A model generated the notes under the pieces. That model searched no databases, was not told where the DNA came from, and worked only from the letters and a program-made list of their open reading frames with translations. Positions 24,288-34,944 of a DNA stretch of 64,000 nucleotides are shown here, piece by piece. How positions within the stretch are numbered: position 1 is the first letter of the stretch; each line of letters opens with the position of its first letter. Where the stretch lies: assembly GCF_001686925.1 (NCBI RefSeq), contig NZ_LVEN01000002.1:124001-188000 (forward strand), given 5' to 3'. The stretch comes from Flavobacterium piscis. Lineage in GTDB: Bacteria > Bacteroidota > Bacteroidia > Flavobacteriales > Flavobacteriaceae. Made by a program: the position numbers and the translations under genes.

Positions 24288-27083
24288 TTATAATTTATCC
24301 TTTAAATAAATTCCCGTAACCGATTTTTTTTCTTTCGCAACCTCTTCAGGAGTTCCTGTAGCCAATAAATGTCCTCCATTTTCTCCGCCTTCGGGGCCTA
24401 AATCGATGATCCAGTCAGCACATTTTATAAGATCAAGATTGTGTTCGATGACAATTATAGAATGTCCTTTTTCTATTAATGCATCAAAAGAAGCTAATAA
24501 CTTTTTAATATCATGAAAATGTAAACCCGTTGTAGGTTCATCAAAAACAAATAAAGCCTTGTCTTTTGTTGCTCCTTTCACTAAAAACGAAGCCAGTTTA
24601 ATACGTTGCGCTTCTCCACCGGAAAGAGTAGAAGAAGACTGACCTAATTGCACATAACCTAAACCAACATCTTGCAATGGCTGAAGTTTCTGGGTAATTT
24701 TTGCTTGTTTATTTTTATCGAAAAAGGCAATAGCGTCATCGATAGTCATGGTTAGGATATCGTTGATGTTTTTATCATCGAAAGTGATTTCTAAAATTTC
24801 TTTTTTAAATCTTTTCCCTCCACAAGTTTCACACGGCAGCGACACATCGGCCATAAAGACCATCTCGACGTTTATTGAGCCTTCTCCTTTACAGGTTTCG
24901 CAACGACCTCCATCAACATTAAAAGAAAAATGTTTGGCCTGATAACCTCTTATTTTAGATAATTTTTCTTTGGCATATAAATCACGAATATCATCATACG
25001 CTTTGATATACGTTACAGGATTTGATCTTGAGCTTCTTCCAATCGGGTTTTGATCAACATATTCGATATGTTTGATCTGCGAAAATGAACCTTTTATGTC
25101 ACTGAACTGACCTGCTTTTTCAGCTGCATTTTCCAGTTTTTTCTGCATGGCCGGAAATAAGATCTTCTTAATCAAAGTACTTTTTCCACTTCCTGAAACT
25201 CCGGTAATCACCGTTAGAACATCAAGAGGAAAAGTAACATTAATATTTTTTAAGTTGTTTTCTCTCGCACCAACAATATCAATATGATTTTTGAATTTTC
25301 GTCTCTTTTTAGGAACCGAAATCTCTAAATCTCCATTAAGATATTTCGCAGTTAACGAATCCGATTTTAAAATTTCATCATAAGTTCCCTGAGCAACGAG
25401 ATGACCTCCAAAAGTTCCTGCTTCGGGACCAATATCAATAATCATATCTGCAGCTTTCATGATGTCTTCATCGTGTTCTACAACAATAACGGTATTGCCC
25501 AGATCACGAAGCGATAATAAGACTTTGATCAATCGTTCAGAATCTTTAGGATGCAAACCAATACTTGGCTCGTCAAGAATATACATTGAACCAACTAAAC
25601 TACTACCTAACGAAGTAGCCAGATTAATACGCTGCGATTCTCCACCGGAAAGTGTTGCAGAATTTCTGTTTAAAGTCAGATAATCTAAGCCAACTTCGGT
25701 TAAAAATGATAAACGGTTGTTGATTTCGACCATCAAACGTTTTGCAATTTGCTGTTCGTAAACATCTAAATCAATGTTTTTGAAAAAAGTAACCAAATGT
25801 TTAATAGGCAAATCGACTAAATCAGAAACCGTTTTACCGTTGATTTTTACATAAGAAGCCTCTTCGCGTAAACGTTTTCCTCGACAGGCATGACATTTTG
25901 TTTTTCCGCGGTAACGGGATAACATTACTCGATTTTGAATTTTATAATTTTTTTCTTCAAGTTCTTTAAAGAATCCGTTCAAGCCTTGAAAATAACTGTT
26001 TCCTTTCCAGATCAGGTCCTTTTGATCTTCGGTGAGTTCGAAATAAGGTTTATGAATAGGGAAATCAAATTTATAAGCGTGTTTTATCAATTCGTCTTTA
26101 TACCAGCTCATGCTGTCTCCTCGCCATGGATAAATAGCATTTTCAAAAACAGATAAGGAAGTATTTGGTACTACTAAATCGGCATCAATGCCAATAATAT
26201 TTCCGTAACCTTCGCAAACCGGACACGCTCCGTATGGATTATTAAAACTAAATAAATGAACGTTGGGTTCTAAGAACGTAATGCCGTCCAATTCAAAATT
26301 ATTCGAATACGTAAATCTTTTATCTGAGCCTACTTCCTGAAGGTAACAAATTCCTTTACCCTCAAAAAAAGCAGTTTGTACAGCATCGGCCAAACGATTA
26401 TAAAACTCTTCTTCGTCCTTAACGACAATTCTGTCAATAATAAGTAAGATATCTTTATTGTCTAATTTATGAATTTCTGTAGGCGTAAATTCATCTAAAC
26501 GAACCATTTCGTTATCTACCAGAACACGGGCAAAACCTTGTTGCAGCAATACTTTTAGCTTGTCTTCGAGTTTCCTTCCTTCTTCAAGATGAATAGGAGC
26601 CAGGAGCATCCATTTACTGTCTAATGGCATATTTTTTACATCGGCAACAACATCGGTAACGGTGTTTTTTTTGACTTCGAGTCCGGAAATCGGAGAAAAA
26701 GTACGACCAATTCTTGCGAAAAGAAGCTTCATGTAATCGTAGATTTCAGTCGAAGTTCCTACAGTCGATCGCGCGTTCGTTGTATTTACTTTTTGTTCGA
26801 TAGCAATTGCAGGAGCAATACCTTTTATATATTCTACTTTTGGCTTGTCTAATCGGCCAAGAAACTGACGTGCGTAAGAGGATAAACTCTCTACATAACG
26901 GCGTTGTCCTTCGGCATACAAAGTATCGAAAGCTAAGCTTGATTTACCTGATCCTGAAAGACCTGTGATAACAACAAGTTTGTTTCTGGGAATAGCGACA
27001 TCTACATTTTTTAAATTATGTACCTGTGCTCCTTTAATTATAATATTATGTTTTGGGTCGAGTGTAGAAAGATCAATCTGCAT
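24288..27083 (-). CDS. uvrA: Excinuclease ABC subunit A
   Basis: 931 residues from the ATG at 27083; a TTG four codons upstream is disfavoured. Both ABC modules are intact: Walker A GLSGSGKSS and GVSGSGKST, signatures LSGGESQRINLA and LSGGEAQRIKLA, and Walker B motifs YILDEPSIGLHP and FVFDEPTTGLHF. Zinc-binding CPVCEGYG, CHACRGKR and CETCKGEG...CETCGGKRF motifs are present. UvrA scans for bulky DNA lesions and loads UvrB. It is transcribed alone; TACTTTTG on the minus strand (27102-27109) is a possible -7 element. Confidence 0.97.
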   Translation of the reverse strand: MQIDLSTLDPKHNIIIKGAQVHNLKNVDVAIPRNKLVVITGLSGSGKSSLAFDTLYAEGQRRYVESLSSYARQFLGRLDKPKVEYIKGIAPAIAIEQKVNTTNARSTVGTSTEIYDYMKLLFARIGRTFSPISGLEVKKNTVTDVVADVKNMPLDSKWMLLAPIHLEEGRKLEDKLKVLLQQGFARVLVDNEMVRLDEFTPTEIHKLDNKDILLIIDRIVVKDEEEFYNRLADAVQTAFFEGKGICYLQEVGSDKRFTYSNNFELDGITFLEPNVHLFSFNNPYGACPVCEGYGNIIGIDADLVVPNTSLSVFENAIYPWRGDSMSWYKDELIKHAYKFDFPIHKPYFELTEDQKDLIWKGNSYFQGLNGFFKELEEKNYKIQNRVMLSRYRGKTKCHACRGKRLREEASYVKINGKTVSDLVDLPIKHLVTFFKNIDLDVYEQQIAKRLMVEINNRLSFLTEVGLDYLTLNRNSATLSGGESQRINLATSLGSSLVGSMYILDEPSIGLHPKDSERLIKVLLSLRDLGNTVIVVEHDEDIMKAADMIIDIGPEAGTFGGHLVAQGTYDEILKSDSLTAKYLNGDLEISVPKKRRKFKNHIDIVGARENNLKNINVTFPLDVLTVITGVSGSGKSTLIKKILFPAMQKKLENAAEKAGQFSDIKGSFSQIKHIEYVDQNPIGRSSRSNPVTYIKAYDDIRDLYAKEKLSKIRGYQAKHFSFNVDGGRCETCKGEGSINVEMVFMADVSLPCETCGGKRFKKEILEITFDDKNINDILTMTIDDAIAFFDKNKQAKITQKLQPLQDVGLGYVQLGQSSSTLSGGEAQRIKLASFLVKGATKDKALFVFDEPTTGLHFHDIKKLLASFDALIEKGHSIIVIEHNLDLIKCADWIIDLGPEGGENGGHLLATGTPEEVAKEKKSVTGIYLKDKL

Positions 27084-27330
27084 ACAAAAAGTCAATTTTT
27101 ACAAAAGTAATCAATTTTGAATTGAGTTTTGTTAATGCCATTGTTCCAAATTTTAACATAATTCCCATTGTTAGAGAATGTAAACAATAAGAAAACAGTT
27201 TGTATAATTTATTTTCAGGATTGAAGTAGATTGGGACGCAATATATTTTCTTGATTAAAAATTTGTAGTTTCATTGTAAAATAAGCTATTTTAGAACTGT
27301 TTTAATAGTAATTTAATACAATGGCTCAAT

Positions 27331-30132
27331 TTGAAAACTAAATTTACTTTGCTGCTTTTTTCGATCAGTTTTCTCTTGTTTTCGCAGGAGTTTCCGCCCA
27401 TTATCAAGTATTCATCTTCAGTTTACGGTGCCGGAAATCAAAGTTGGATGATTTCTCAGGACGATCAAAACTATTTGTATTTTGCCAACAATGAAGGTCT
27501 TTTAGAATATAATGGTACGAATTGGCAATTATATCCTACGCCAAATGAAACCATAATGCGATCTGTAAAAGTAATTGGAAATAAAATTTTCACCGGCTGC
27601 TATATGAATTTTGGCTACTGGACAAGGCAAACAAATGGTAAACTAAAATATACTTCGCTCAGCGATACCATCAAAAATAAAATTTTAGATGATGAACAAT
27701 TTTGGAATATTCTAAAATACGATCAGTGGATTTTATTTCAATCCTTAAATCGAATTTATATTTATGATACCAAAACCGGAAAATTTAAAATCATTGCGCC
27801 AAAAAATGGCGTTGTTAAATCATTCGCAAATAAAAATGCCATTTATTTCCAAACAATAAATGAAGGACTTTTTGAAATAGAAAGCGGTAAAGCCAAATTA
27901 GTTTCGGATAATCCTATTCTTAAAAAATTCACGATGGTAAATATATTTACCACAGAAGATGGTTTGCTGATTCAGACACAACTGGATGGTATTTATAAAT
28001 TATCAGGAAGTGCTCTAACACGTTTTACAACAGATGTAGATGCTGAACTAAAATCAAGTTTTGTGTATAGCAGTCAGCTTCTCGAAGACGGAAGTTTTGC
28101 TTTGGGTACAGTTTCGAACGGGATTTTTATTTTGTCAGATACAGGAAAGATGAAATATCATATTTCGCAAAGCAAAGGGCTGAGCAATAATACTGCTTTA
28201 TCTCTTTTTGAAGATAAGGATCGCAATTTATGGGCGGGCCTTGATAACGGAATCAATTGTATCAATATCAACTCTCCTGTACACAGCTTTACAGATGATA
28301 CGGGAGTTCTGGGAACGGTATATGCCTCGGCTACTTTTAATGGTTTGCTGTATGTAGGAACCAATCAGGGATTATTTTACAAAAATATTCAAAGCAACTC
28401 TGAGTTTAAATTTATAAACGGAACAAAAGGTCAGGTTTGGTCGCTTTTTGTATATGATAATACGCTTTTTTGCGGGCACGACTCGGGAACTTTTATTATC
28501 GCGAACGATTCGGCAAGAAGCATATTTTCTGCTTCGGGAACCTGGAAATTCGAACCTGTTCCCAATGCCAAGAACAAATTACTTCAGGGGAATTATTACG
28601 GAATTGCGGTTTTAGAAAAAGTAAACAATCAGTGGATTTTTAAAAATAAAATCCTGGGTTTTGATTATTCGTCGCGTTATTTTGAAATCACCAAGAATTT
28701 TGATGTTTATGTAAGTCATGAATACAAAGGAATTTTTAGATTAAAACTAGATCAGACCTTATCAAAAACAAAGGGATTTTACACTTATAAATCTCCTGAA
28801 AAAGGTAAAAATGCGAGTTTAGTCAAATTTAATAATGCTATTTATTATGCATACAAAGACGGAATTTTTAAATTAAATCCAACTACAAAACTATTTGAAA
28901 AAGATGCTGTTTTAAGTTCAATTTTCGAAAAAGACGAATATACATCCGGAAAGTTAATCGTAGACAATTCGAACAAAATCTGGCTGTTTTCTAAAAACTA
29001 TATTCATTATTTTTCTGCCAGTAAGTTAAGCAATCAGTTAAAACAGAATATCATCCCTATTCCTTCTTCTTTGACCAATTCGATGTTGGGATTTGAGAAC
29101 ATTACACAAATTTCGAAATCGACTTATTTAATAGGTACAACTGATGGTTATTATACATTGAATATTGAAGATTTAAGCTTTAAAAACTATACTGTATTCA
29201 TTACTGATATTACCATTAATAAACAAAATGAAACTTTAAGGAATGTTGCAATCCAGAGCGAAGGAGAATTTAAGTCAAATGAAAACAACATCACTTTAAA
29301 CTACACAGTTCCGGAATATAATAAGTACATCAACTCAGAATATCAGTATTTACTAGAAGGTTTTCAGAACGATTGGAGCGAATGGAGTACAAAGGCTACA
29401 GTGAATTTTAAAAACCTGGCACCGGGCAAATACACCTTTAAAGTAAGGGCAAAGTATGCCAATACCATTTTGCAAAATACAGCCACCTATACATTTGTGG
29501 TTTTAAAACCCTGGTATTTGACAAATTTGGCTTGGTTTATTTATTTTCTTCTCATGATGGTTTTGGCCTATTTTGTAAATAAAGCGTATCGCAATTACTA
29601 TCACAAGCAAAAAGAGAAGTTAATAGAAGAAAATAATCTTTTACTGGAGATTAAAGAACTTGAAAATGAGCAGCAATTAATGAAGCTTAGAAACGAGCAG
29701 CTTTCTCAGGATGTTGACAATAAAAACAGAGAGCTGGCAGTATCGACCATGAGTTTAAACAGTAAGAATGAATTATTAGCCTTTATTAAGGAAGATTTAA
29801 AAAAGACCAATCAAAACGATAGCAGTAATATCAAATCGGTCATAAGTACAATAAATAAAAATATCACCGAAGAAGATTCATGGAACGTTTTTAAAGAGGC
29901 TTTTGATAATGCTGATAAGGATTTTCTAAAAAGAATTAAACAACTCCATCCTATACTTACTCCAAACGATCTGCGTCTTTGTGCCTATTTGCGTTTGAAT
30001 CTATCATCAAAAGAAATCGCTCCTTTATTTAATATTTCTGTTCGAAGCGTAGAGATTAAAAGGTATCGTTTGCGTAAAAAAATGGATTTGCAGCACGAAA
30101 ACGGTTTAGTCGAATACATTCTGGCTGTATAG
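27331..30132 (+). CDS. Membrane one-component PUL regulator (beta-propeller, Y_Y_Y, LuxR-type HTH)
   Basis: 933 residues beginning at a TTG (MKTKFTLLLFSIS), since no in-frame ATG lies close upstream. Order: signal peptide (about 1-18); periplasmic beta-propeller blades (20-620) with repeated SLFEDKDRNLWAGLDNGI-like units; Y_Y_Y domain (about 645-720, with YQYLLEGFQNDWSEW); one membrane helix (about 728-748); coiled coil rich in Glu/Asn (755-815); C-terminal LuxR/GerE-like helix-turn-helix (about 870-930, LRLNLSSKEIAPLFNISVRS). No kinase or receiver domain exists, so it senses oligosaccharide outside and binds DNA directly. It lies just upstream of susC and is its likely activator. Confidence 0.88.
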   Translation: MKTKFTLLLFSISFLLFSQEFPPIIKYSSSVYGAGNQSWMISQDDQNYLYFANNEGLLEYNGTNWQLYPTPNETIMRSVKVIGNKIFTGCYMNFGYWTRQTNGKLKYTSLSDTIKNKILDDEQFWNILKYDQWILFQSLNRIYIYDTKTGKFKIIAPKNGVVKSFANKNAIYFQTINEGLFEIESGKAKLVSDNPILKKFTMVNIFTTEDGLLIQTQLDGIYKLSGSALTRFTTDVDAELKSSFVYSSQLLEDGSFALGTVSNGIFILSDTGKMKYHISQSKGLSNNTALSLFEDKDRNLWAGLDNGINCININSPVHSFTDDTGVLGTVYASATFNGLLYVGTNQGLFYKNIQSNSEFKFINGTKGQVWSLFVYDNTLFCGHDSGTFIIANDSARSIFSASGTWKFEPVPNAKNKLLQGNYYGIAVLEKVNNQWIFKNKILGFDYSSRYFEITKNFDVYVSHEYKGIFRLKLDQTLSKTKGFYTYKSPEKGKNASLVKFNNAIYYAYKDGIFKLNPTTKLFEKDAVLSSIFEKDEYTSGKLIVDNSNKIWLFSKNYIHYFSASKLSNQLKQNIIPIPSSLTNSMLGFENITQISKSTYLIGTTDGYYTLNIEDLSFKNYTVFITDITINKQNETLRNVAIQSEGEFKSNENNITLNYTVPEYNKYINSEYQYLLEGFQNDWSEWSTKATVNFKNLAPGKYTFKVRAKYANTILQNTATYTFVVLKPWYLTNLAWFIYFLLMMVLAYFVNKAYRNYYHKQKEKLIEENNLLLEIKELENEQQLMKLRNEQLSQDVDNKNRELAVSTMSLNSKNELLAFIKEDLKKTNQNDSSNIKSVISTINKNITEEDSWNVFKEAFDNADKDFLKRIKQLHPILTPNDLRLCAYLRLNLSSKEIAPLFNISVRSVEIKRYRLRKKMDLQHENGLVEYILAV

Positions 30133-30337
30133 TACATCAAAAAACAGACTAAAAAAACTATACATTACCTCAACATTAACGATTTGTTGTGATTTAACAG
30201 TATTTATGTTAAAGAAATTAACATTCGTAAATTATAGTTAAATAAGGGTGTATTTTGAGATATATTAAATTTGAATAGGTTTTTTTTATGATGTATGTTT
30301 TTTGTTGAGGTTAAAATTATCGTTTTCCTAAATGGAT

Positions 30338-30353
30338 AAGATAAATTTATCTT
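30338..30353. promoter_or_regulatory. 16-bp perfect palindrome upstream of susC
   Basis: AAGATAAATTTATCTT is a perfect dyad 20 nt before the susC ATG. It could be an operator or a leader hairpin. TAAATTTG at 30266-30273 matches the -7 consensus but lacks a spaced -33 TTG, as expected if the promoter depends on an activator. Confidence 0.4.
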
Positions 30354-30373
30354 TCAATAAAAACTAACTAATT

Positions 30374-33300
30374 ATGAAATCTAGATTATTACTAACCGTA
30401 CTAATACTGTTTACATCTTATGCGTTCTCGCAGTCTTTTGATGTAAGCGGTACAGTATCAGATGGCTCAGGTTTATCGCTACCGGGTGTAAATGTAAAAG
30501 TTAAAAATTCCTCGCAAAGTACAACGACAGACTTTGATGGATCTTTTAAATTATCAGGAGTTCCTAAAGGAACTATCGTTGTTTTAAGTTATATAGGTTT
30601 TAAAACGCAGGAAATTGCGGTTTCAGGAACCAAAATAACAGTTAAAATGATTGACGATGCCAGATCGCTTGATGAAGTTGTTGTATTAGGATACAGCAGT
30701 AAAAAGAAGAGAGATGTTACTGGAGCAGTTACTGTTGTATCCAGTAAAACGATTGAAGATCTACATCCGCTTAAGGTAGAACAAGCTCTGCAGGGAACAG
30801 TTGCAGGTGTAAGCGTTACGGCACAATCGGGTTCTCCGGGCGCAGCACTGAATATCAATATTAGGGGTGTTGCCACAAACGGAAATAATGCAGCTACGGT
30901 ATTTATAGATGGGTATCAGGGAGACTTGAGTATTTTAAATCCAAGTGATATCGAATCGATAACGGTTCTTAAAGATGCACAGGCGGCCGTTTACGGAGTA
31001 TTAGGAGCTAACGGAATTGTGTTAGTAACAACAAAAACGGGTAAAAAGAATTCTAAAACCAAAGTTTCTTTCAACTCTTCTTTTGGTACACAGGAAACAA
31101 GTAGAAAAATGGCGGTGCTAAATGCTACAGAATATGCATTGCTACTAAACGAAAGTTATGCTAATGGAGGACAAGCATTGCCTTACCCTAATGTTTCGGG
31201 ATTAGGAAAAGGAACAGATTGGCAAAAAGAAATTTTCAATTCAGCTCCGGTTATTAATAATGATATAGCCATCTCCGGAGGTTCAGATAAAATTACTTAT
31301 TCATTAAGCGGGTCAGATTTAAGCCAGCAAGGTATTATTGGAGGTCCAAAATCTGATTTTAAAAGAAATACTGCAAGACTCTCTTTAGGAGCCGATTTAT
31401 CGAGTAAGATAAAATTGCAAACCAATATTATTTATACCTACCTCGACAGAGATTCATTGAACGAAAACGGTTTAGGTTCAGTACTTTTTAATGCGATCAA
31501 TACGCCATCGATTTTGCCGGTTCGTGATCAAAACGGAAATTATACTTTAGTTCCCAGTGCACCTGGTTATGGGGTGGAAATTATCAATCCATTGGCACAG
31601 ATAGAAAATACGTATAATGATTATAAGTTGAGAAAACTAAACGGAAACGTGAGCTTTATTTATGACATTACCAAAGAGTTTAAATTTACATCACGTATTG
31701 GTTTCAATAGCGGAAACAGCATTAGCAAAAACTTTTCCAAGCAAGTAAGCTACGGCGGAAAAGTGTTTGATATTACGCGAAGCAGTGTGACTCAAAATAC
31801 TGTAAACGATAATGATTATACGCTTGATCTTATTGCAGAATACAAAAAGACACTTTTTGGAAATCACAATCTTAAAGCAATTCTGGTATCTACAGTTTAT
31901 AAATCCTGGGGATCCGGACTTGGTGCTACAGGTTATGATGTTCCTAATAATTCATGGAAATATGCCGATATAAGTCTGGCAAAAGGAACAAGTCCTGCTG
32001 GCGGTCGTGATGTATCGTCGTACGGTTATGATGAAAGAAGAGTTTCTTATGCAGGTATTTTAGAATATGATTTTAAAGGAAAATATCTTTTAAGCGGAGT
32101 AATCAGAAGAGATTCATCAACTAAATTCGGTCCGGAAAACAGAGTTGCTTTCTTTCCTTCATTTACTGCAGGATGGGTAGTTTCTGAAGAATCATTTTTA
32201 AAAGATAATAGCATTTTAAATTTCTTAAAATTCAGATTAAGTTACGGAGTTTTAGGAAATGACCAGATACGCCCTAATGGTTATACCGGATTATTAAACG
32301 GAGAAGCAACTTATGTATATAATGGAGCACTGATAAACGGAACAGCAATTGGAGGATTACCAAACCCTAAATTACAATGGGAAGAAGCTAAAAAGTTCGA
32401 CGTAGGGGTTGATTTTAGATTATTCAATGATAAACTGGACTTTACAGCAGATTATTTTATAGATACACGAGATAAATTATTGATTCCAAAAATTCCGGTA
32501 TCAGGTATAACGGGAGTTTATGCTCCCGGAGCTTCTTCGCCAACTATGAATGCAGGTTCTGTACGTAACAAAGGATTCGAGTTTGCTGTTAATTATAAAG
32601 ACAAAATATCTGATAATTTTAATTTTAATATCGGATATAACATCACTACAATCGATAACGAAGTTTTAGAAGTAGCCAATAGTACCGGTTATACAGACGC
32701 AGGTGGTTTTGGTGTTGGACAGCCGCTTCTTCCGTCAAGAATGGAAAAAGGATTGCCTATTGGATATTTTTACGGATATAAAACAGACGGAATTTTCCAG
32801 AATCAGGCCGAAATTGCAGCTCATCCATCACAGGCAGCTTTAGGAGCAGCTACAGCTCCGGGAGATATTCGTTTTAAAGATATAAACGGAGATAATGTAA
32901 TAGACAGTAAAGACAGAGCGTATATTGGAGACCCGGTTCCGAGTGTAATAATGGGATTAAATGTTACTCTTAACTACAAAAATCTTGATTTTCTGGCGTA
33001 TGCTTATGCTTCGATAGGAAATGATATGGTGAGAAACTACGAGCGTACCCTTACAGATGTAAACAGATCCAATTATATTTTAGGAAGATGGACCGGAGAA
33101 GGTACGAGTAACACAGTGCCAAGAGTGACAACCGGAGCTACTAATAACAACCTTTTTTCTGATTATTACGTAGAAGATGCCTCTTTCGTAAGAATTCAAA
33201 ACGTACAATTGGGGTACACATTAAACAAAACATTCTCGGATAAAATCGGGATTTCAAAATTACGTTTGTATGTAGGTGTAAACAATTTGTACACTTTTAC

Positions 33301-33445
33301 TAAATACAAAGGTTTTGATCCGGCTGCTATCACAGGGCCAACAAATGACGATAATATTTCGCAATCATCTGTAGGATCAGGAATCGATAACGGATTTTAT
33401 CCAACGCCAAGGATTTATACAATGGGACTAAATCTAAATTTTTAA
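30374..33445 (+). CDS. SusC/RagA TonB-dependent outer-membrane glycan transporter
   Basis: 1023 residues, typical SusC length. Signal peptide about 1-19; carboxypeptidase-regulatory-like domain (about 22-95, FDVSGTVSDGSGLSLPGVNV); TonB-box-like and plug domain (about 105-225, LDEVVVLGYSSKKKRDVTGAV); 22-strand barrel to the C-terminal aromatic residue (MGLNLNF). It imports oligosaccharides with its SusD partner, which starts 12 nt downstream. No N-terminal anti-sigma-interacting extension is obvious. Downstream GH16 genes point to a beta-1,3-glucan or related glucan as substrate. Confidence 0.95.
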   Translation: MKSRLLLTVLILFTSYAFSQSFDVSGTVSDGSGLSLPGVNVKVKNSSQSTTTDFDGSFKLSGVPKGTIVVLSYIGFKTQEIAVSGTKITVKMIDDARSLDEVVVLGYSSKKKRDVTGAVTVVSSKTIEDLHPLKVEQALQGTVAGVSVTAQSGSPGAALNINIRGVATNGNNAATVFIDGYQGDLSILNPSDIESITVLKDAQAAVYGVLGANGIVLVTTKTGKKNSKTKVSFNSSFGTQETSRKMAVLNATEYALLLNESYANGGQALPYPNVSGLGKGTDWQKEIFNSAPVINNDIAISGGSDKITYSLSGSDLSQQGIIGGPKSDFKRNTARLSLGADLSSKIKLQTNIIYTYLDRDSLNENGLGSVLFNAINTPSILPVRDQNGNYTLVPSAPGYGVEIINPLAQIENTYNDYKLRKLNGNVSFIYDITKEFKFTSRIGFNSGNSISKNFSKQVSYGGKVFDITRSSVTQNTVNDNDYTLDLIAEYKKTLFGNHNLKAILVSTVYKSWGSGLGATGYDVPNNSWKYADISLAKGTSPAGGRDVSSYGYDERRVSYAGILEYDFKGKYLLSGVIRRDSSTKFGPENRVAFFPSFTAGWVVSEESFLKDNSILNFLKFRLSYGVLGNDQIRPNGYTGLLNGEATYVYNGALINGTAIGGLPNPKLQWEEAKKFDVGVDFRLFNDKLDFTADYFIDTRDKLLIPKIPVSGITGVYAPGASSPTMNAGSVRNKGFEFAVNYKDKISDNFNFNIGYNITTIDNEVLEVANSTGYTDAGGFGVGQPLLPSRMEKGLPIGYFYGYKTDGIFQNQAEIAAHPSQAALGAATAPGDIRFKDINGDNVIDSKDRAYIGDPVPSVIMGLNVTLNYKNLDFLAYAYASIGNDMVRNYERTLTDVNRSNYILGRWTGEGTSNTVPRVTTGATNNNLFSDYYVEDASFVRIQNVQLGYTLNKTFSDKIGISKLRLYVGVNNLYTFTKYKGFDPAAITGPTNDDNISQSSVGSGIDNGFYPTPRIYTMGLNLNF

Positions 33446-33457
33446 AAAACGAAGAAA

Positions 33458-34933
33458 ATGAAAAAGTATATTATAAATATAGGATTAGGAATCGTGCTTT
33501 TAGGAGCTTTGAGCGTTTCTTGTTCGGATAATTTTGTAGAACGTGAACCTGTATATTCAATAGATTCAGAAAATTATTTTAATTCAGAATCAGATTATTA
33601 TAATGCCTTAATTGGTGCCTATGATTTGCTGCAATCTACTTATATAAATGTTTTACTAGGAGAAATAGCTTCTGATAATACAGCGGCCGGAGGAGAAAGT
33701 GCGAGTGACGTAGTTGGTTTTCAGCAAGTAGACGAAATGACGCACACAGCGGTAAACAGTAATATAAAAGATGTCTGGAACTGGATGTTCGCAGGAGTCA
33801 ACAGGGCTAGTTATATTCTGGAGTTTAAAGATAAAACAGATTTTCCTGGTAAAAACCAAATATTGGCCGAAGCGCATTTTTTAAGAGCATATTACCATTT
33901 TGAGTTAGTAAAGTGGTTTGGTGGCATTCCATTAAATGGAGATAAGAGGTTTAAATTAGATGACGAGAAAAAAATTCCGCGTTCTTCAGTTCCAGAAGTT
34001 TACGCTTCTATTGAAGCCGATTTACTTTATGCGATCGATAATTTAAACCCTAATGCCCCTGAAGTAGGCAGAGCCACAAAAGGAGCTGCGCAGGCATTAC
34101 TAGGTAAAGTGTATTTGTATCAGGATAAATTTGCAGAGGCATCTAAAGTTTTAGACCTGGTGATCCAATCAGGAAAATATTCATTGATAGCAGATTACAA
34201 CACAATTTTTGAAAATGCTGGAGAAAACGGAAAAGAATCAGTATTCGAAGTACAGTACAGTGATGCAGAAGGAGCAGGTTTTGGATGTCTTCAATGTAGT
34301 GAAGGAAATGTTGCTGTAGGTTTTAACGGTGTACGTAATTATGTAGGGCCGCTTTTTGATTCAGGATATAGTTTTAATGTACCAACTGCAAAAATTGCCA
34401 ATGCATTTGAGGTAGGCGATAATCGTAAAGATGTTGCAATTTTGGATATTGTTGCCTGGGCTGCAGCCAATAATGCTACTTATGGTACGGGATATAAACA
34501 CACAGGATATTTTAACAGAAAATATTTACCACGTCAGGGAGATTCTAATATTGGTGATCAAAACCTGACAAACCCTAATAATTACAGAGCAATTCGTTAT
34601 GCCGATGTATTATTGATGGCTGCCGAAGCTTATAGTAGAGGAGGACTAGGAGATGCTAAAGCCAGAACGTATTTAAACGAAGTAAGACGACGTGCATTTG
34701 GAGATACAAATCATGATATCTCAGCTTCAGGACCAGCTTTAACCGATTTTATCTGGTCAGAAAGAAGGTTTGAATTTGTTGGAGAAGGAATTCGCTTTTT
34801 CGATTTAGTACGCACAGGTAAAGCAGCACAGGAAATTACTGGTTTTAAGGCAGGAAAAAATGAAATATTCCCAGTTCCACTTGAAGAAATTCAATTCGCA
34901 AACGGCAACTGGCAGCAAAATCCTCAATATTAA
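33458..34933 (+). CDS. SusD/RagB surface glycan-binding lipoprotein
   Basis: 491 residues with lipobox LSVSC (Cys 22) followed by SDN, consistent with a surface lipoprotein. SusD-typical features are the N-terminal SEnYFNSESDYYNALIGAY helix, the AEAHFLRAYYHFELVKWFGGIPL TPR region, the RYADVLLMAAEAY motif and the C-terminal ERRFEFVGEGIRFFDLVRTGKA block. It forms the lid of the SusC transporter and captures glycan. It is 12 nt after susC and 11 nt before the glycan-binding protein gene. Confidence 0.95.
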   Translation: MKKYIINIGLGIVLLGALSVSCSDNFVEREPVYSIDSENYFNSESDYYNALIGAYDLLQSTYINVLLGEIASDNTAAGGESASDVVGFQQVDEMTHTAVNSNIKDVWNWMFAGVNRASYILEFKDKTDFPGKNQILAEAHFLRAYYHFELVKWFGGIPLNGDKRFKLDDEKKIPRSSVPEVYASIEADLLYAIDNLNPNAPEVGRATKGAAQALLGKVYLYQDKFAEASKVLDLVIQSGKYSLIADYNTIFENAGENGKESVFEVQYSDAEGAGFGCLQCSEGNVAVGFNGVRNYVGPLFDSGYSFNVPTAKIANAFEVGDNRKDVAILDIVAWAAANNATYGTGYKHTGYFNRKYLPRQGDSNIGDQNLTNPNNYRAIRYADVLLMAAEAYSRGGLGDAKARTYLNEVRRRAFGDTNHDISASGPALTDFIWSERRFEFVGEGIRFFDLVRTGKAAQEITGFKAGKNEIFPVPLEEIQFANGNWQQNPQY

Positions 34934-34944
34934 AAAATAGTATT

